Assembly (NCBI RefSeq): GCF_900142175.1
Contig: NZ_FQZX01000002.1
Coordinates: 1,109,063 to 1,173,062, forward strand
DNA from: Maribacter aquivivus
GTDB lineage: Bacteria; Bacteroidota; Bacteroidia; Flavobacteriales; Flavobacteriaceae
Direction: 5' to 3'
DNA length: 64,000 nt
Notes under the pieces: generated by a model
Seen by the model: the letters and a program-made list of their open reading frames with translations, nothing else
Told to the model about the DNA's origin: nothing
Database searches by the model: none
Program-made: the position numbers and the translations under genes
Shown here: piece by piece, positions 27,276 through 37,122 of the stretch
Position numbering within the stretch: position 1 is the stretch's first letter
How the letters are laid out: every line of letters starts with the position of its first letter

Positions 27276-28526
27276 TCACATTTTTAAAATTTCTTTTTGA
27301 AGAAGCTCAAAAGCCTTATTTACAGACTTTTCCACAACCCTCTCGCGAGTGCTTCCCATTTTAAATTCTTGTACAAATTTCGACTTCGGTCCATCGATCG
27401 CTATAAACACCGTTCCAACCTCCGCATTTGAATCTCCTTTTGTTGGTCCTGCATTACCTGTAGTGGCTATTGCAAAATCGGTTTTCATCAATTCTTTTGC
27501 TCCTTTTGCCATTGAAGTTGCAACTTCTGCGCTAACCACAGAATGTTTATCTACTAATTCTTTAGGCACCTTTAGTACATTTATTTTAGCCTCTGTAGCA
27601 TAACTGACCACAGCACCTTTAAAATAATTAGACGCTCCTGGGATTGAAGTAATTTTCTCTGCAATTTTACCTCCCGTAAAACTTTCTGCCGTAGACAAAG
27701 TTAATTTTTTACCTGTCAACAATTTAGCTACAGTCTCTTCTAAGCTTTCATCATCTTCGAGCCCAAATACAACATCGTTGATTAACGGATATAATTTATC
27801 GCATTCCGCATCCATTGCAGCTGCCAATTCATCATAATCAGCCGCTTTACCAGACAATCGCAACCTCACCTTACCCAAATTAGGTAAATAGGCCAATTTA
27901 ATGTTAGAAGGCAGATTATCTTCCCACGCTTCAATACGCTTGGCAAGTGCACTTTCTCCTACACCGTAGGTAACTATTGTTCTATGGATTATATGAGGTC
28001 TTTTATAATAAGCTGCCAATGCAGGAATCACAGATTCTGTCATTAGATGCTTCATTTCAAAAGGTACACCAGGCATTGAGATGAATGTTACTTCATTCTC
28101 CCTGATTAACATACCAGGGGCAGTACCATTGGCATTATGCAAAACTTCTGCCCTACTCGGTACCAAAGCTTGCATTCTATTAATATCTGATATTGGAGTA
28201 TTGCTAATATATTTTGCAAATAACTCTTCTACATGCGCCAATACTTCGGCATTCTCAACAAGCTCATCATTAAAGAACTCACATAGGGTATGTTTGGTAA
28301 TATCATCTTTTGTAGGACCTAGACCGCCTGTAATAATAACCACATCTACTCGTTCTGAAGCATCTTTAAAAGCCTTCAGTAAATGTGTACGTTCATCTTG
28401 TATAGAGGTAATCTGATAAACTGAAATACCTATTTTGTTCAGTTCTTTACCAATAAATGCGGAATTCGTATCAATGATTTGACCGATGAGAATTTCATCG
28501 CCAATTGTAATAATTTCAGCAAGCAT
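27276..28526 (-). CDS. cinA: CinA, nicotinamide-nucleotide amidohydrolase family
   Basis: This 416-residue protein has two domains. The N-terminal MoCF/COG1058 domain (residues 1-170) opens [20 protein letters not shown] with [10 protein letters not shown]. The C-terminal CinA amidohydrolase domain (from about residue 255) has [21 protein letters not shown] (core quoted), [11 protein letters not shown] and ATTGNAGPT. The family deamidates NMN to nicotinate mononucleotide in NAD recycling. Its start overlaps the stop of the HPt gene by 1 base. Confidence 0.95.
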   Translation of the reverse strand: MLAEIITIGDEILIGQIIDTNSAFIGKELNKIGISVYQITSIQDERTHLLKAFKDASERVDVVIITGGLGPTKDDITKHTLCEFFNDELVENAEVLAHVEELFAKYISNTPISDINRMQALVPSRAEVLHNANGTAPGMLIRENEVTFISMPGVPFEMKHLMTESVIPALAAYYKRPHIIHRTIVTYGVGESALAKRIEAWEDNLPSNIKLAYLPNLGKVRLRLSGKAADYDELAAAMDAECDKLYPLINDVVFGLEDDESLEETVAKLLTGKKLTLSTAESFTGGKIAEKITSIPGASNYFKGAVVSYATEAKINVLKVPKELVDKHSVVSAEVATSMAKGAKELMKTDFAIATTGNAGPTKGDSNAEVGTVFIAIDGPKSKFVQEFKMGSTRERVVEKSVNKAFELLQKEILKM

Positions 28527-28867
28527 TATAACTGGAAATCATTTTTTAATTCTGCCACAACCTGATTAATATCGGTCTTCAGCATTGGAAATCTCTTCTC
28601 TATCTCTGCCATATTAGCTTCTTGCTTACCTAAGGTTTCTAACTCTAAAGCTATAGCACGTGTTTGCTCCATTCCAAGCAAATCTACGTTTGGCTTTATT
28701 TTATGCGCAAGTTTGTACACTTGATCATGGTTTTTCTCTTGAAGCGCTATTTCTAAAGCTTCTAAATCTTCAGGTACTTCTTCCAAAAAAACAGCAATAA
28801 CAGAATTTATAAAATCCTGATCCCCCTCTGCCATCTCGTTAATCTTATCCAGGTTATAAATCATCAC
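28526..28867 (-). CDS. HPt (histidine phosphotransfer) domain protein
   Basis: This 113-residue four-helix-bundle protein of the HPt family is a phosphorelay intermediate that accepts phosphate on His from a response regulator receiver. The phosphorylatable His lies in [16 protein letters not shown]. The usual serine after AHKIK is replaced by proline-asparagine, a common bacteroidotal variant. It sits inside an operon, overlapping FAH by 4 bases upstream and cinA by 1 base downstream. No sensor kinase or response regulator gene is in the window, so its partners are unknown. Confidence 0.9.
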   Translation of the reverse strand: MMIYNLDKINEMAEGDQDFINSVIAVFLEEVPEDLEALEIALQEKNHDQVYKLAHKIKPNVDLLGMEQTRAIALELETLGKQEANMAEIEKRFPMLKTDINQVVAELKNDFQL

Positions 28868-29475
28868 TTAATTTTTAAGGTAAAAAGCTCTTTGTCTTCC
28901 AAACTACCCGTAAGATAGTCATTTGGACTTATTTTCCCAACACCGGCAGGTGTTCCAGTAAAAATAATGTCTCCTTTTTTCAACATAAAGAACGTTGAAA
29001 CATAAGCAATTATTTCATCTATCTTCCAAAGCATAAAACCGGTATTGCCTTCTTGCACAATCTTGTCATTCTTTAACAACCTAAAATTAAGATCATTAAT
29101 GTCTTTAAAATCAGTTTTTGGAAGCCACTCTCCTATCACGGCAGCACCATCAAATCCTTTGGCCTTTTCCCACGGAAGCCCCTTTTCTTTTAATTTAGAT
29201 TGCAAATCTCTTGCTGTAAAATCTATACCCAATCCTATCTCATCATAATAAGTAGGCGCGAATTCTTCACTAATATGTTTACCTACTTTCTTGATTTTCA
29301 CCAAAACCTCCACTTCATAATGCACGTCATTTGAAAATTCTGGAATATAAAAATCTTGTTGTTTTGGTAATACTGATGAATCTGGTTTTATAAAAACTAC
29401 CGGCTCTTCTGGTCTTTCGTTCTTAAGCTCATCAATATGTGCAGTATAATTTCTGCCGATACATATAATCTTCAT
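28864..29475 (-). CDS. Fumarylacetoacetate hydrolase-family protein
   Basis: This 203-residue enzyme has the FAH fold, which cleaves C-C bonds in beta-diketo acids or decarboxylates oxaloacetate-type substrates. Motifs are ICIGRNYTAHIDELKNE at the start, VHYEVEVLVKI (Glu metal ligands), GIDFTARDLQSK, KGFDGAAVIGEW and IFTGTPAGVGKI near the end. The short form lacks the N-terminal SH3-like domain of true fumarylacetoacetases. Oxaloacetate decarboxylase or acylpyruvase activity is more likely than tyrosine catabolism (inference). It overlaps the HPt gene by 4 bases. Confidence 0.9.
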   Translation of the reverse strand: MKIICIGRNYTAHIDELKNERPEEPVVFIKPDSSVLPKQQDFYIPEFSNDVHYEVEVLVKIKKVGKHISEEFAPTYYDEIGLGIDFTARDLQSKLKEKGLPWEKAKGFDGAAVIGEWLPKTDFKDINDLNFRLLKNDKIVQEGNTGFMLWKIDEIIAYVSTFFMLKKGDIIFTGTPAGVGKISPNDYLTGSLEDKELFTLKIK

Positions 29476-29481
29476 ATTACC

Positions 29482-30396
29482 TTATTTTTTCTTAGACAAT
29501 TTAAGACTGATCGCTGGTATCAGATTTTCATTATTACCTGGCGCTTTTATTGCAAAATCTGTCCATTCGCCCATACCATAAACCATAGTCTTAAAATTTT
29601 GATTCTTTTGATAAACAGCAGCAAATGTAGGCGCAAAACGATCTTCTACTACTTTCTTATTTGTAATAGGATGCTTATACGTATTCGTATACCAGTTATA
29701 AGGAAGAAAAATCCATTCTAATCCAATATACACACCTTCATCTGGCATTCTTATACCCATACTTGAAAGATCTATAGATACGTAATCTTCGTTTTTAGAA
29801 CTCTCTAAAACGATACTCTTACGCATTAAATCATGATTAGGTTTTTTGGTTTTCTTATCAACATCATATATTCGAAGTCTAAATTTTGACGAAGCTCTTT
29901 TGAACTTGCTATTCTGCTGAACATGAATAGTAATTTTCTGTAAATACTTTTTAGCAGCGCCTATATTTGGAAAATATAATGCCAATACCCAAGGGGTCTC
30001 CGCAGAAGAAAATCCGCTTTTAATACTATATGAACTCACAGGATTTAATACCTGTGAATCTCCCAAGCTTTGAGAAACCACAACCTCTTCAAGCTCAAAG
30101 GTTTCTTCTTTCATGTAAATTTTCTTCTTTTCTGAAATTACCCTTGCAGACATTATGGTGTCTTTGAAACCTAAGGCTGAAATATGTACTTCTCGTTCCA
30201 AATACGACTCAGGTACATCTATATAAAAATATCCTTCTTCGTCACTAGAGGTTCCTTTAAGAGTTTTTAGAAAACTAATATTGGCATATGGCACAGCAGT
30301 TTTTGTTTTGTCATCATATACATGACCTTCAACCAAAACTTCTTGAGCATGACCAACACCCATTATCAATAGAAATAGTACTAAACAAATTCTCAT
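29482..30396 (-). CDS. Secreted carboxypeptidase-regulatory-like (CnaB-type) protein
   Basis: This 304-residue protein has a signal peptide (residues 1-17, CLVLFLLIMGVGHAQ). A CarboxypepD_reg-like beta-sandwich follows at residues 20-95 (VEGHVYDDKTKTAVPYANIS, then GYFYIDVPES), a fold found at the N-terminus of TonB-dependent receptors. Here no plug or barrel follows. The C-terminal 200 residues are beta-rich (WVLALYFPNIGAAKKYLQKI, IYIGLEWIFLPYNW-like) and unclassified. It starts 1 base after the exonuclease gene. The function is unknown; it is probably a periplasmic or outer-surface protein. Confidence 0.75.
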   Translation of the reverse strand: MRICLVLFLLIMGVGHAQEVLVEGHVYDDKTKTAVPYANISFLKTLKGTSSDEEGYFYIDVPESYLEREVHISALGFKDTIMSARVISEKKKIYMKEETFELEEVVVSQSLGDSQVLNPVSSYSIKSGFSSAETPWVLALYFPNIGAAKKYLQKITIHVQQNSKFKRASSKFRLRIYDVDKKTKKPNHDLMRKSIVLESSKNEDYVSIDLSSMGIRMPDEGVYIGLEWIFLPYNWYTNTYKHPITNKKVVEDRFAPTFAAVYQKNQNFKTMVYGMGEWTDFAIKAPGNNENLIPAISLKLSKKK

Positions 30397-30397
30397 T

Positions 30398-31174
30398 TTA
30401 ACCTAATTTATTATTGAGTTTGCTCAGTTTAATTTGAGTAAGAATCTTTTTTGTGTACAATGGAAAATCAGCATTTAACATCCAACCAAAATACCCCGGT
30501 TCTTTTTCTAAAACGGCATGTACTTTTTTGCCTTTATGCTTACCAAAAGAAAAAACTTCTTCTCCTTCTTCATCCATAGCTATAAAGCCAGCGAAATCTA
30601 CAGATTGCTTTCTTCTTGAGAATTCAGATAGTTTTTTGATATTATTTTCAAGATCAGGATACCTATCTAATTGAGAAAGCAGCACCTCATACGTAGCATT
30701 GGTATCTGCCGCAGCACTATGGGCATCTAAAAGGTCTTTATCGCAATAGAATTTATAAGCTGCATCTAACGTACGTTTTTCCATCTTATGAAAAATAGTC
30801 TGCACATCTACAGACACCGTATTTTTCATATCAAAATCTATATCTGCGCGCAATAATTCTTCTGCTAATAAAGGAATATCAAATCGGTCAGAATTGAATC
30901 CGCCTAAATCGCTATCCTTTATAATCTTATAAATTTCTTTTGAGAGTTCTTTGAAAGTTGGTTCGTTAGCAACCTTTTCATTAGTAATACCATGAACGGC
31001 AATTACCTCTTCTGGTATTTCCATTTCAGGATTAACCAACCATGTTTTACTCTCTTTATTACCGTTAGGGTAAACTTTTAATATCGCGATTTCTACAATA
31101 CGATCTTTTGCCACATTGATCCCAGTTGTCTCTAAATCAAAGAAGCAAATAGGTCTGGTAAGCTTTAATTCCAT
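30398..31174 (-). CDS. DnaQ-like 3'-5' exonuclease with C-terminal DUF3820-like tail
   Basis: This 258-residue DEDDh exonuclease has ExoI CFFDLETTGINVAKDRIVEI (Asp and Glu metal ligands), ExoII GGFNSDRFDIPLL and ExoIII DAHSAAADTNATYE (His and Asp). The last 60 residues hold FSFGKHKGKKVH and YFGWMLNADFPLYTK, the same element as the separate DUF3820 gene at 527-769. It probably degrades short RNA or single-stranded DNA. It is first in the minus-strand operon reaching to cinA, with a 1-base gap to the next gene. Confidence 0.9.
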   Translation of the reverse strand: MELKLTRPICFFDLETTGINVAKDRIVEIAILKVYPNGNKESKTWLVNPEMEIPEEVIAVHGITNEKVANEPTFKELSKEIYKIIKDSDLGGFNSDRFDIPLLAEELLRADIDFDMKNTVSVDVQTIFHKMEKRTLDAAYKFYCDKDLLDAHSAAADTNATYEVLLSQLDRYPDLENNIKKLSEFSRRKQSVDFAGFIAMDEEGEEVFSFGKHKGKKVHAVLEKEPGYFGWMLNADFPLYTKKILTQIKLSKLNNKLG

Positions 31175-31351
31175 AAGTGTTCAACTTTTAACAAAGATAC
31201 CCTTTCGTTTTTTAGACACATAAAATTACCCTTGATAATTTTTCACTGTGAAATATAAAAACTTAAATAACTTTAAAAACCTTAACGCAACTAGCTTACC
31301 AATTCATCATTAACACATCTTCTAAACTTCTATAAAACAATATAATACACA

Positions 31352-31393
31352 AAAAAAAAGTCCAATAACACAAAATGTATTATTGGACTTTTT
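31352..31393 (-). terminator. Terminator of the E2 acyltransferase gene
   Basis: A stem of about 13 bp, AAAAAGTCCAATAA (31355-31368) with TTATTGGACTTTTT (31380-31393), has A-runs upstream that become the U-tract on the minus strand, 20 bases after the stop at 31414. Confidence 0.8.
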
Positions 31394-31413
31394 AATATTT
31401 GAATTTTATAAAT

Positions 31414-32838
31414 CTAAACTTCTCTGTTAACGTCCCATCCTTCTAGATAGTCTGCAACAGCTTTCGCAAACATACTGCCTAAAGCACCATTAACAACCCT
31501 ATGGTCATAACTGTGAGATAAGTACATTTTACTACGAATAGCAATCACATCACCTTCTGATGTTTCAATTACCGAAGGAATCTTTCTAATTGCACCAAGT
31601 GCTAAAATACCTACTTGTGGCTGATTAATTATTGGGGTTCCAAATACACTACCAAAAGTACCAACATTGGTAACCGTATACGTACCGCCTTGTACCTCAT
31701 CTGGTTTTAAGGCATTGTTCCTAGAACGATTTGCCAAGTCGTTTACTACCTTAGCGATACCGGTAAGATTCAACTGGTCGGCATTTTTTATAACAGGAAC
31801 TATTAGGTTACCATCTGGTAATGCAGCAGCCATACCTATATTAATATTTTTCTTTTTAATAACTGTATCGCCATCTACAGAAATATTCATCATCGGATAT
31901 TTCTTTAGCGCCTTGGCAACAGCTTCCATAAATATTGGTGTGAACGTAAATTTCTCCCCTTCACTTTTGAAGAATGCATCTTTTATCTTATTACGCCACG
32001 TAACAATATTGGTTACATCCACTTCTATAAAACTTTGAACGTGTGCAGATGTCGAAATACTATCGTTCATATGCTTGGCAATCAACTTGCCCATTCTAGT
32101 CATGGGTATCACCTCATCGCCACGAGAAACCTGCATTTTAGGTTTTTCAGGTGCCGGCGTATTTGCTTTAGAAACTGGCGGCGCTGAATTTACAGCTACT
32201 GTAGGTTCTGGTTCAGCCACTTTTACAGGAGCTGCAACTGGTTGTGGCGCTTCTACCCTATCTTGAACTACTACTTTTTCTGGAGCGGCAACTTGCTGAG
32301 CAGGCTTACTAGCCCCGGTTTTAACGTAGCTTAAAATATCATCTTTAGTAACTCTACCATCTTTTCCTGTACCCGATATCGTTTCAAGCACATCAAAAGA
32401 AATACCTTCTTCTTTTGCTATGTTTTTAACTAACGGAGAATAGAAACGATCAGAGCTTCCATTTAACTGAACGGTTGAAGTTTCTGCTCTAGCATGTACC
32501 ACAGCTGATTCTGCTGCAGCTACCATTTCTTCAAGTACCGGTTCTGGTTCTTCAACTACATTAGATGTATTCGAAACATCAGCTACATCTACATTACCAT
32601 CAATCTGAATAATCGCTACTGTTTGCCCAACTTTGACAATATCATCTACATAAAAGCATTTTTCAATTAAAACGCCATCTACCTCACTAGGCACTTCACT
32701 ATCAACCTTATCTGTAGCAATTTCAAAAATGGCTTCGTCCATTTCAATCGTATCACCTACCTCTTTTAACCATGACGTTAATGTTGCTTCTGCAACACTC
32801 TCTCCCATACGTGGTAGTTTCAATTCAAATTTTGACAT
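31414..32838 (-). CDS. Lipoyl-dependent E2 acyltransferase of a 2-oxo-acid dehydrogenase
   Basis: This 474-residue E2 component has the lipoyl domain at residues 1-77, with the lipoylated K44 in EIATDKVDSEVP. A long Ala/Pro/Val-rich linker and the E3-binding domain (about residues 133-172, SPLVKNIAKEEGISF and GTGKDGRVTKDDIL) follow. The catalytic core ends in the active-site SHSYDHRVVNGALG. Pyruvate, branched-chain and oxoglutarate E2 enzymes cannot be separated from this alone. RMGESVAEATL resembles branched-chain or generic bacteroidotal E2. No E1 or E3 gene is adjacent. It lies 90 bases downstream of recR. Confidence 0.93.
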   Translation of the reverse strand: MSKFELKLPRMGESVAEATLTSWLKEVGDTIEMDEAIFEIATDKVDSEVPSEVDGVLIEKCFYVDDIVKVGQTVAIIQIDGNVDVADVSNTSNVVEEPEPVLEEMVAAAESAVVHARAETSTVQLNGSSDRFYSPLVKNIAKEEGISFDVLETISGTGKDGRVTKDDILSYVKTGASKPAQQVAAPEKVVVQDRVEAPQPVAAPVKVAEPEPTVAVNSAPPVSKANTPAPEKPKMQVSRGDEVIPMTRMGKLIAKHMNDSISTSAHVQSFIEVDVTNIVTWRNKIKDAFFKSEGEKFTFTPIFMEAVAKALKKYPMMNISVDGDTVIKKKNINIGMAAALPDGNLIVPVIKNADQLNLTGIAKVVNDLANRSRNNALKPDEVQGGTYTVTNVGTFGSVFGTPIINQPQVGILALGAIRKIPSVIETSEGDVIAIRSKMYLSHSYDHRVVNGALGSMFAKAVADYLEGWDVNREV

Positions 32839-32928
32839 ATCGATAATTTAAAGCTTGTTTTGTTTATATTTTTTGCAAAAATAATAAAATAAATACCTTT
32901 TTATTGACATTTACATGAAATTCAAGAA

Positions 32929-33549
32929 CTAATCTTGCCTCAAAGAGCCTTCAAACGGTACTCTATTCAAAATACTTCTCCCTAAAGTAACCTCATCTGC
33001 ATATTCCAATTCATCACCAACGGCAATACCTCTTGCTATTGTAGAGGTTTTTACCTCCAAACCTTCTATCTGCCTGAAGATATAAAAATTGGTAGTATCA
33101 CCTTCCATGGTAGAACTCAACGCAAAAATAAGCTCCTTTATTACGCCTTTTCTCACTTTATCTACCAAGGTTCCTATTTTCAAATTCTGCGGACCAATGC
33201 CTTCCATAGGAGATATTTTACCACCAAGAACATGGTACTTTCCTCTAAATTGACCTGTATTCTCAATTGCCATAACATCTCTAATATCTTCAACAACACA
33301 TACCAATGCACTATCTCTTTTAGGATTGGCACATATTTCACACATTGTAGTATCTGAAATATTATGGCAATTTTCACAAAACTGTATTTTACCTCTTAAA
33401 TCTACCAAAGACGTAGAAAGATTTTCTGTACGTTGTTCTGGCTGCTTTAATAAATGTAATACCAAACGTAATGCGGTACGCTTACCAATACCTGGTAATT
33501 GCGAAACTTCATACACTGCGTTTTCTAATAATTTTGATGAAAAATCCAT
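32929..33549 (-). CDS. recR: Recombination mediator protein RecR
   Basis: This 206-residue protein helps load RecA at gaps together with RecO and RecF. An N-terminal helix-hairpin-helix ([19 protein letters not shown], core quoted) is followed by a C4 zinc finger with C58, C61, C70 and C73 in [18 protein letters not shown] Toprim domain follows with [14 protein letters not shown] and [18 protein letters not shown]. The length is family-typical and the zinc finger is complete. Confidence 0.97.
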   Translation of the reverse strand: MDFSSKLLENAVYEVSQLPGIGKRTALRLVLHLLKQPEQRTENLSTSLVDLRGKIQFCENCHNISDTTMCEICANPKRDSALVCVVEDIRDVMAIENTGQFRGKYHVLGGKISPMEGIGPQNLKIGTLVDKVRKGVIKELIFALSSTMEGDTTNFYIFRQIEGLEVKTSTIARGIAVGDELEYADEVTLGRSILNRVPFEGSLRQD

Positions 33550-33758
33550 AGGCTATTATGGGTATAAATTTACGATTAAACTTGAAATGCTAATCGTATA
33601 GTTTTCATAAAATTTAACTAAACATTATATACTGACGAATTGAATTAAATTTTATTTCAGTGAATAATACCTTTGTACCCATTTTTTTAAACCTACCTAT
33701 CTCATCTCTTTGCCAAACGTCATTTAACTTTTTGTACTTTGCCGCAAAATTTTAAACC

Positions 33759-35246
33759 ATGAACGCCTCTCATATTTTACTTTTAATCTCTGGCTACTTT
33801 GTTTTGCTGTTGATTATTTCATATTTCACCGGCAAAAATGATTCTAACGAAGATTTTTTTAAGGCAGGTAAACAGTCGCCATGGTATTTAGTAGCATTTG
33901 GTATGGTGGGTGCCTCTTTATCTGGAGTAACCTTCATTTCTGTACCGGGTTGGGTAAAGGCTTCTGAATTCAGTTACATGCAGGTTGTTTTTGGGTACTT
34001 TCTAGGGTATATGGTTACCGCATTTGTATTACTCCCTATTTATTATAAACAAAATGTCACCTCTATTTATCAGTACTTAGATGATAGATTTGGTTTTGTA
34101 AGTTATAAAGTGGGCGCCATTTCATTTTTCATCTCAAGAGTTCTTGGCGCTGCTTTTCGTTTATTTCTGGTAGCTATTGTTCTTCAACAATTTGTGTTCG
34201 ATGCCTGGAACGTTCCTTTTGAAATTACAGTTATTCTATCCATCTTACTAATTTGGATTTATACTTTTAAAGGTGGAATTAAAACAATTGTTTGGACCGA
34301 CACCTTGCAAACCCTATTTATGTTAGTTTCTGTGGGGCTATCCATTTATTTTATATTGGATAAAATGGACTGGACTTTCATGGAGTTTCTAAACTCTCCG
34401 GAATTAGGTGAGTACAGCAAGACCTTTTTCACTGACGATCTTTCTTCTAAAAACCATTTGGTAAAATCGTTTTTAGGTGGAATGTTCATTACTATTTGCA
34501 TGACGGGACTTGATCAAGATATGATGCAAAAAAACCTGACGTGCAGAAATCTAGGTGAAGCTCAAAAAAATATGGTCAGCTTCAGTATTGTATTAGTTGT
34601 TGTTACTTTCGTTTTTATGCTTCTTGGTGCATTGTTGTTTATTTATGCAGACGCACACAATATACCTCTGCCACTTATGGACGGATCGCCGAAATCTGAT
34701 TTACTATTTCCAGAGATAGCATTAAACAGTGGCTTAGGCATAACAGTTGCCGTTACCTTTATGCTAGGTTTAATTGCAGCTGCATACAGCAGCGCAGACA
34801 GCGCCCTTACATCATTAACCACATCATTTTGTATAGATTTTCTTAATACCGAGAAGAAATCAGAACATGTAGCAAAAAAGACCCGTAGAATTACACACAT
34901 TGGTATGAGCATCCTGTTAATTCTAGTGGTCATCTCTTTTAAATATATATTGGATAAAAATGTAATTGATGGATTATTAACGGTAGCCTCATATACCTAC
35001 GGACCGTTGCTAGGATTATTCTCTTTCGGAATTTTTACAACACATCAAATAAAAGACAAATATGTATGGATGGTTGCGCTAGTTTGTGTGTCAATAATTC
35101 TCATTTTAGCGAAGTTACCAAGTGATTATTTTGGTGGTTACATCTTCGGATATGAGCTTTTACCGTTGAATGGTCTGCTAACCTTTGTAGGATTATGGCT
35201 CATTCGTAAAAAAAAGACAACCGCCAAAATTACCGATATCACTTAA
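33759..35246 (+). CDS. Sodium:solute symporter (SSS family)
   Basis: This 495-residue membrane transporter has about 13 hydrophobic segments. It shows the SSS features [18 protein letters not shown] early, a [17 protein letters not shown] segment near residue 172 and [22 protein letters not shown] in the Na+-site helix region near residue 248 (quoted in part), plus [21 protein letters not shown] further on. The solute (sugar, proline, pantothenate or other) is not determined. It is monocistronic and ends in a 4-base stop overlap with the CoA-binding gene. Confidence 0.9.
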   Translation: MNASHILLLISGYFVLLLIISYFTGKNDSNEDFFKAGKQSPWYLVAFGMVGASLSGVTFISVPGWVKASEFSYMQVVFGYFLGYMVTAFVLLPIYYKQNVTSIYQYLDDRFGFVSYKVGAISFFISRVLGAAFRLFLVAIVLQQFVFDAWNVPFEITVILSILLIWIYTFKGGIKTIVWTDTLQTLFMLVSVGLSIYFILDKMDWTFMEFLNSPELGEYSKTFFTDDLSSKNHLVKSFLGGMFITICMTGLDQDMMQKNLTCRNLGEAQKNMVSFSIVLVVVTFVFMLLGALLFIYADAHNIPLPLMDGSPKSDLLFPEIALNSGLGITVAVTFMLGLIAAAYSSADSALTSLTTSFCIDFLNTEKKSEHVAKKTRRITHIGMSILLILVVISFKYILDKNVIDGLLTVASYTYGPLLGLFSFGIFTTHQIKDKYVWMVALVCVSIILILAKLPSDYFGGYIFGYELLPLNGLLTFVGLWLIRKKKTTAKITDIT

Positions 35247-35602
35247 TATTGACCCGTACTTAAAAGTACTAAAGTACATGCAACATCAACCTCTATACCA
35301 TTATTTTCCAGTAGTTTATATAATTCAGGGTTTTCTGTTCCAGGATTAAAAATTACTCTTTTTGGAGCTAAAGAAATTATACTGTTATAATATTCTTCTT
35401 GTCTTTTTGGATTTATATATAGCGTAATTGTATGAATATCACTAATTTTGTCTAAATTATTGCTGATATTGACTCCTGAAACCTCACCTTCTCTTAATCC
35501 ATAAGCTAAGGTTTCAACCCCCGAATCAACCAGTCTATGTATCACTAAATTGCTATATCGATTTGGTTTTAACGAGGCTCCGAACACTAGGGTCTTTTTC
35601 AT
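35243..35602 (-). CDS. CoA-binding (Rossmann-type) domain protein
   Basis: This 119-residue protein is the stand-alone CoA-binding domain related to the N-terminus of succinyl-CoA synthetase alpha. It opens [18 protein letters not shown] with a nucleotide-binding GASLKP turn, and contains [18 protein letters not shown] and [13 protein letters not shown]. The family is widespread and mostly uncharacterised. It is cytoplasmic, monocistronic and convergent with the SSS transporter. Confidence 0.85.
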   Translation of the reverse strand: MKKTLVFGASLKPNRYSNLVIHRLVDSGVETLAYGLREGEVSGVNISNNLDKISDIHTITLYINPKRQEEYYNSIISLAPKRVIFNPGTENPELYKLLENNGIEVDVACTLVLLSTGQY

Positions 35603-35756
35603 GATAAAAAAATGTTAAAAGAGCACTAATATGTAACTAATCGGACAATATTTCGTCTATTAGTAAAGTTAGATACTCTTACGAGTTAAAAATATTGTTG
35701 GTAACGCTATATGTTTATAGTTAATGGTTAGTGTTTAGTATAGCCTATCAGCATTT

Positions 35757-35803
35757 GAAACCCGACTTCCAATTCATTTTGGAATGTTCGGGTTTCTTCT
35801 TTT
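35757..35803 (+). terminator. Terminator-like hairpin, plus strand
   Basis: GAAACCCGA (35757-35765) pairs with TCGGGTTTC (35788-35796). An inner TTCCAA/TTGGAA stem and a downstream TTCTTTTT tail are present on the plus strand. Confidence 0.65.
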
Positions 35804-35962
35804 TAAAACTATCCTAAACATACTATATACTCTAAAAAATATTGAATAAGAGATTATTACCTATTTCTAGTAACAATAGAACCTTAATTGCGTCTATTAC
35901 TTTATATAGGGATATTTAATAAAGAAGATTGGTTGGTTTTTTCTTATTGAGTAAAACTATAT

Positions 35963-35996
35963 AGCACCCATAGCTAAAACTATGGGTGCTTTTTTA
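35963..35996 (+). terminator. Terminator-like hairpin, plus strand
   Basis: An 11-bp perfect stem AGCACCCATAG (35963-35973) with CTATGGGTGCT (35980-35990) is followed by TTTTTTATT-like sequence on the plus strand. It may also lie just downstream of the KAS III stop on the minus strand, but the minus side has only a weak U-tract. Confidence 0.7.
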
Positions 35997-37007
35997 TTAC
36001 CATCTAATGATGACACTGCCCCAGGTAAAACCACTACCAAATGCAGCTAAAACTACTAAGTCTCCACTTTTCACCTTACCTTCTTCCCATGCCTCTGTAA
36101 GTGCTATTGGAATAGATGCGGCTGTAGTGTTACCATATTTCATAATATTATTGAAAACCTGGTCATCACTAAGTTGAAATTTCTTTTGAATAAATTGAGA
36201 TATTCTCAAGTTCGCTTGATGCGGAACCAATAAATCAATATCAGTGGCATTCAATTTATTTTTCTCCAAACCTTCTACAATAACCTCACTGAAACGAACA
36301 ACTGCATTTTTAAATACAAATTGACCATTCATGTGCGGATAGTAAGATTCGTCATTAGGATCGTTATCTTCAATGATATCTGTAACCCATCTATTACCCA
36401 TACCAGGTGCAATCAAAGAAAGTTCTTCTGCATGCTGACCTTCTGAATGTAAATGTGTAGATAAGATTCCTATTGTAGTATCTTCTTCTCTAGTTAATAC
36501 TGCCGCACCGGCACCATCACCAAATATTACAGAAACTCCCCTTCCCCTTGTGGTCATATCTAACCCATGAGAATGAAGCTCTGATCCTATAACAAGTACA
36601 TTTTTATACATACCCGTTTTTATATACTGATCTGCAATAGAAATGGCATATACAAAACCAGAACATTGATTACGTACATCTAACGCACCAACAGTTTTAA
36701 TACCTAAATCTCTCTGAACCAATACACCAGGACCAGGGAAATAATAATCAGGACTCAAAGTAGCAAAAACGATAAAATCGATATCGTCTTTATCAATACC
36801 CGCTCTTTCAATTGCAATTTTTGCAGCTTTTACACCCATAGTTGTGGTGGTGTCTCCATCACCGTTAACTACATGTCTTCTTTCTTTTATGCCGGTACGT
36901 TCTTGGATCCAAGCATCATTTGTTTCCATCACCTTAGACAAATCATCATTTGTCACTACGTTATCAGGTACATAATGACCTAAGCCAATTATTTTTGAAT
37001 TATACAT
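35997..37007 (-). CDS. 3-oxoacyl-ACP synthase III family (KAS III/FabH-like)
   Basis: This 336-residue thiolase-fold enzyme condenses acyl-CoA with malonyl-ACP. The catalytic triad is complete: C115 in DVRNQCSGFVYA, His in VPHQANLRIS and Asn in MKYGNTTAASIP. It is slightly longer than typical FabH (about 320) because of an acidic insertion, NRWVTDIIEDNDPNDESYY. It may therefore be a paralogue making a specific start unit or another lipid rather than the housekeeping FabH. No plsX or rpmF neighbours are visible. Confidence 0.9.
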   Translation of the reverse strand: MYNSKIIGLGHYVPDNVVTNDDLSKVMETNDAWIQERTGIKERRHVVNGDGDTTTTMGVKAAKIAIERAGIDKDDIDFIVFATLSPDYYFPGPGVLVQRDLGIKTVGALDVRNQCSGFVYAISIADQYIKTGMYKNVLVIGSELHSHGLDMTTRGRGVSVIFGDGAGAAVLTREEDTTIGILSTHLHSEGQHAEELSLIAPGMGNRWVTDIIEDNDPNDESYYPHMNGQFVFKNAVVRFSEVIVEGLEKNKLNATDIDLLVPHQANLRISQFIQKKFQLSDDQVFNNIMKYGNTTAASIPIALTEAWEEGKVKSGDLVVLAAFGSGFTWGSVIIRW

Positions 37008-37122
37008 AGTAATATTTTAATCCTGATAAAGCTCAGGTAGAATTAGTGTTGCAATATAAACAACTATTAAGAATTCTATTTGAAAATATAACAATCATCT
37101 TTTTTTAAGAATGAGTGTATAA

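Larger units (their letters stand above)
35603..35996. other. 394-base gap with two plus-strand terminators and no gene seen
   Basis: Both neighbours are on the minus strand. No open frame with family resemblance is visible. It holds two terminator-like hairpins (35757-35803 and 35963-35996) whose T-rich tails point along the plus strand. Confidence 0.5.

Noticed and set aside
33326..33601. Plus-strand 91-residue frame over recR
   Set aside because: It is antisense to the zinc-finger region of recR; the cysteine-rich look comes from the opposite strand of a conserved domain.
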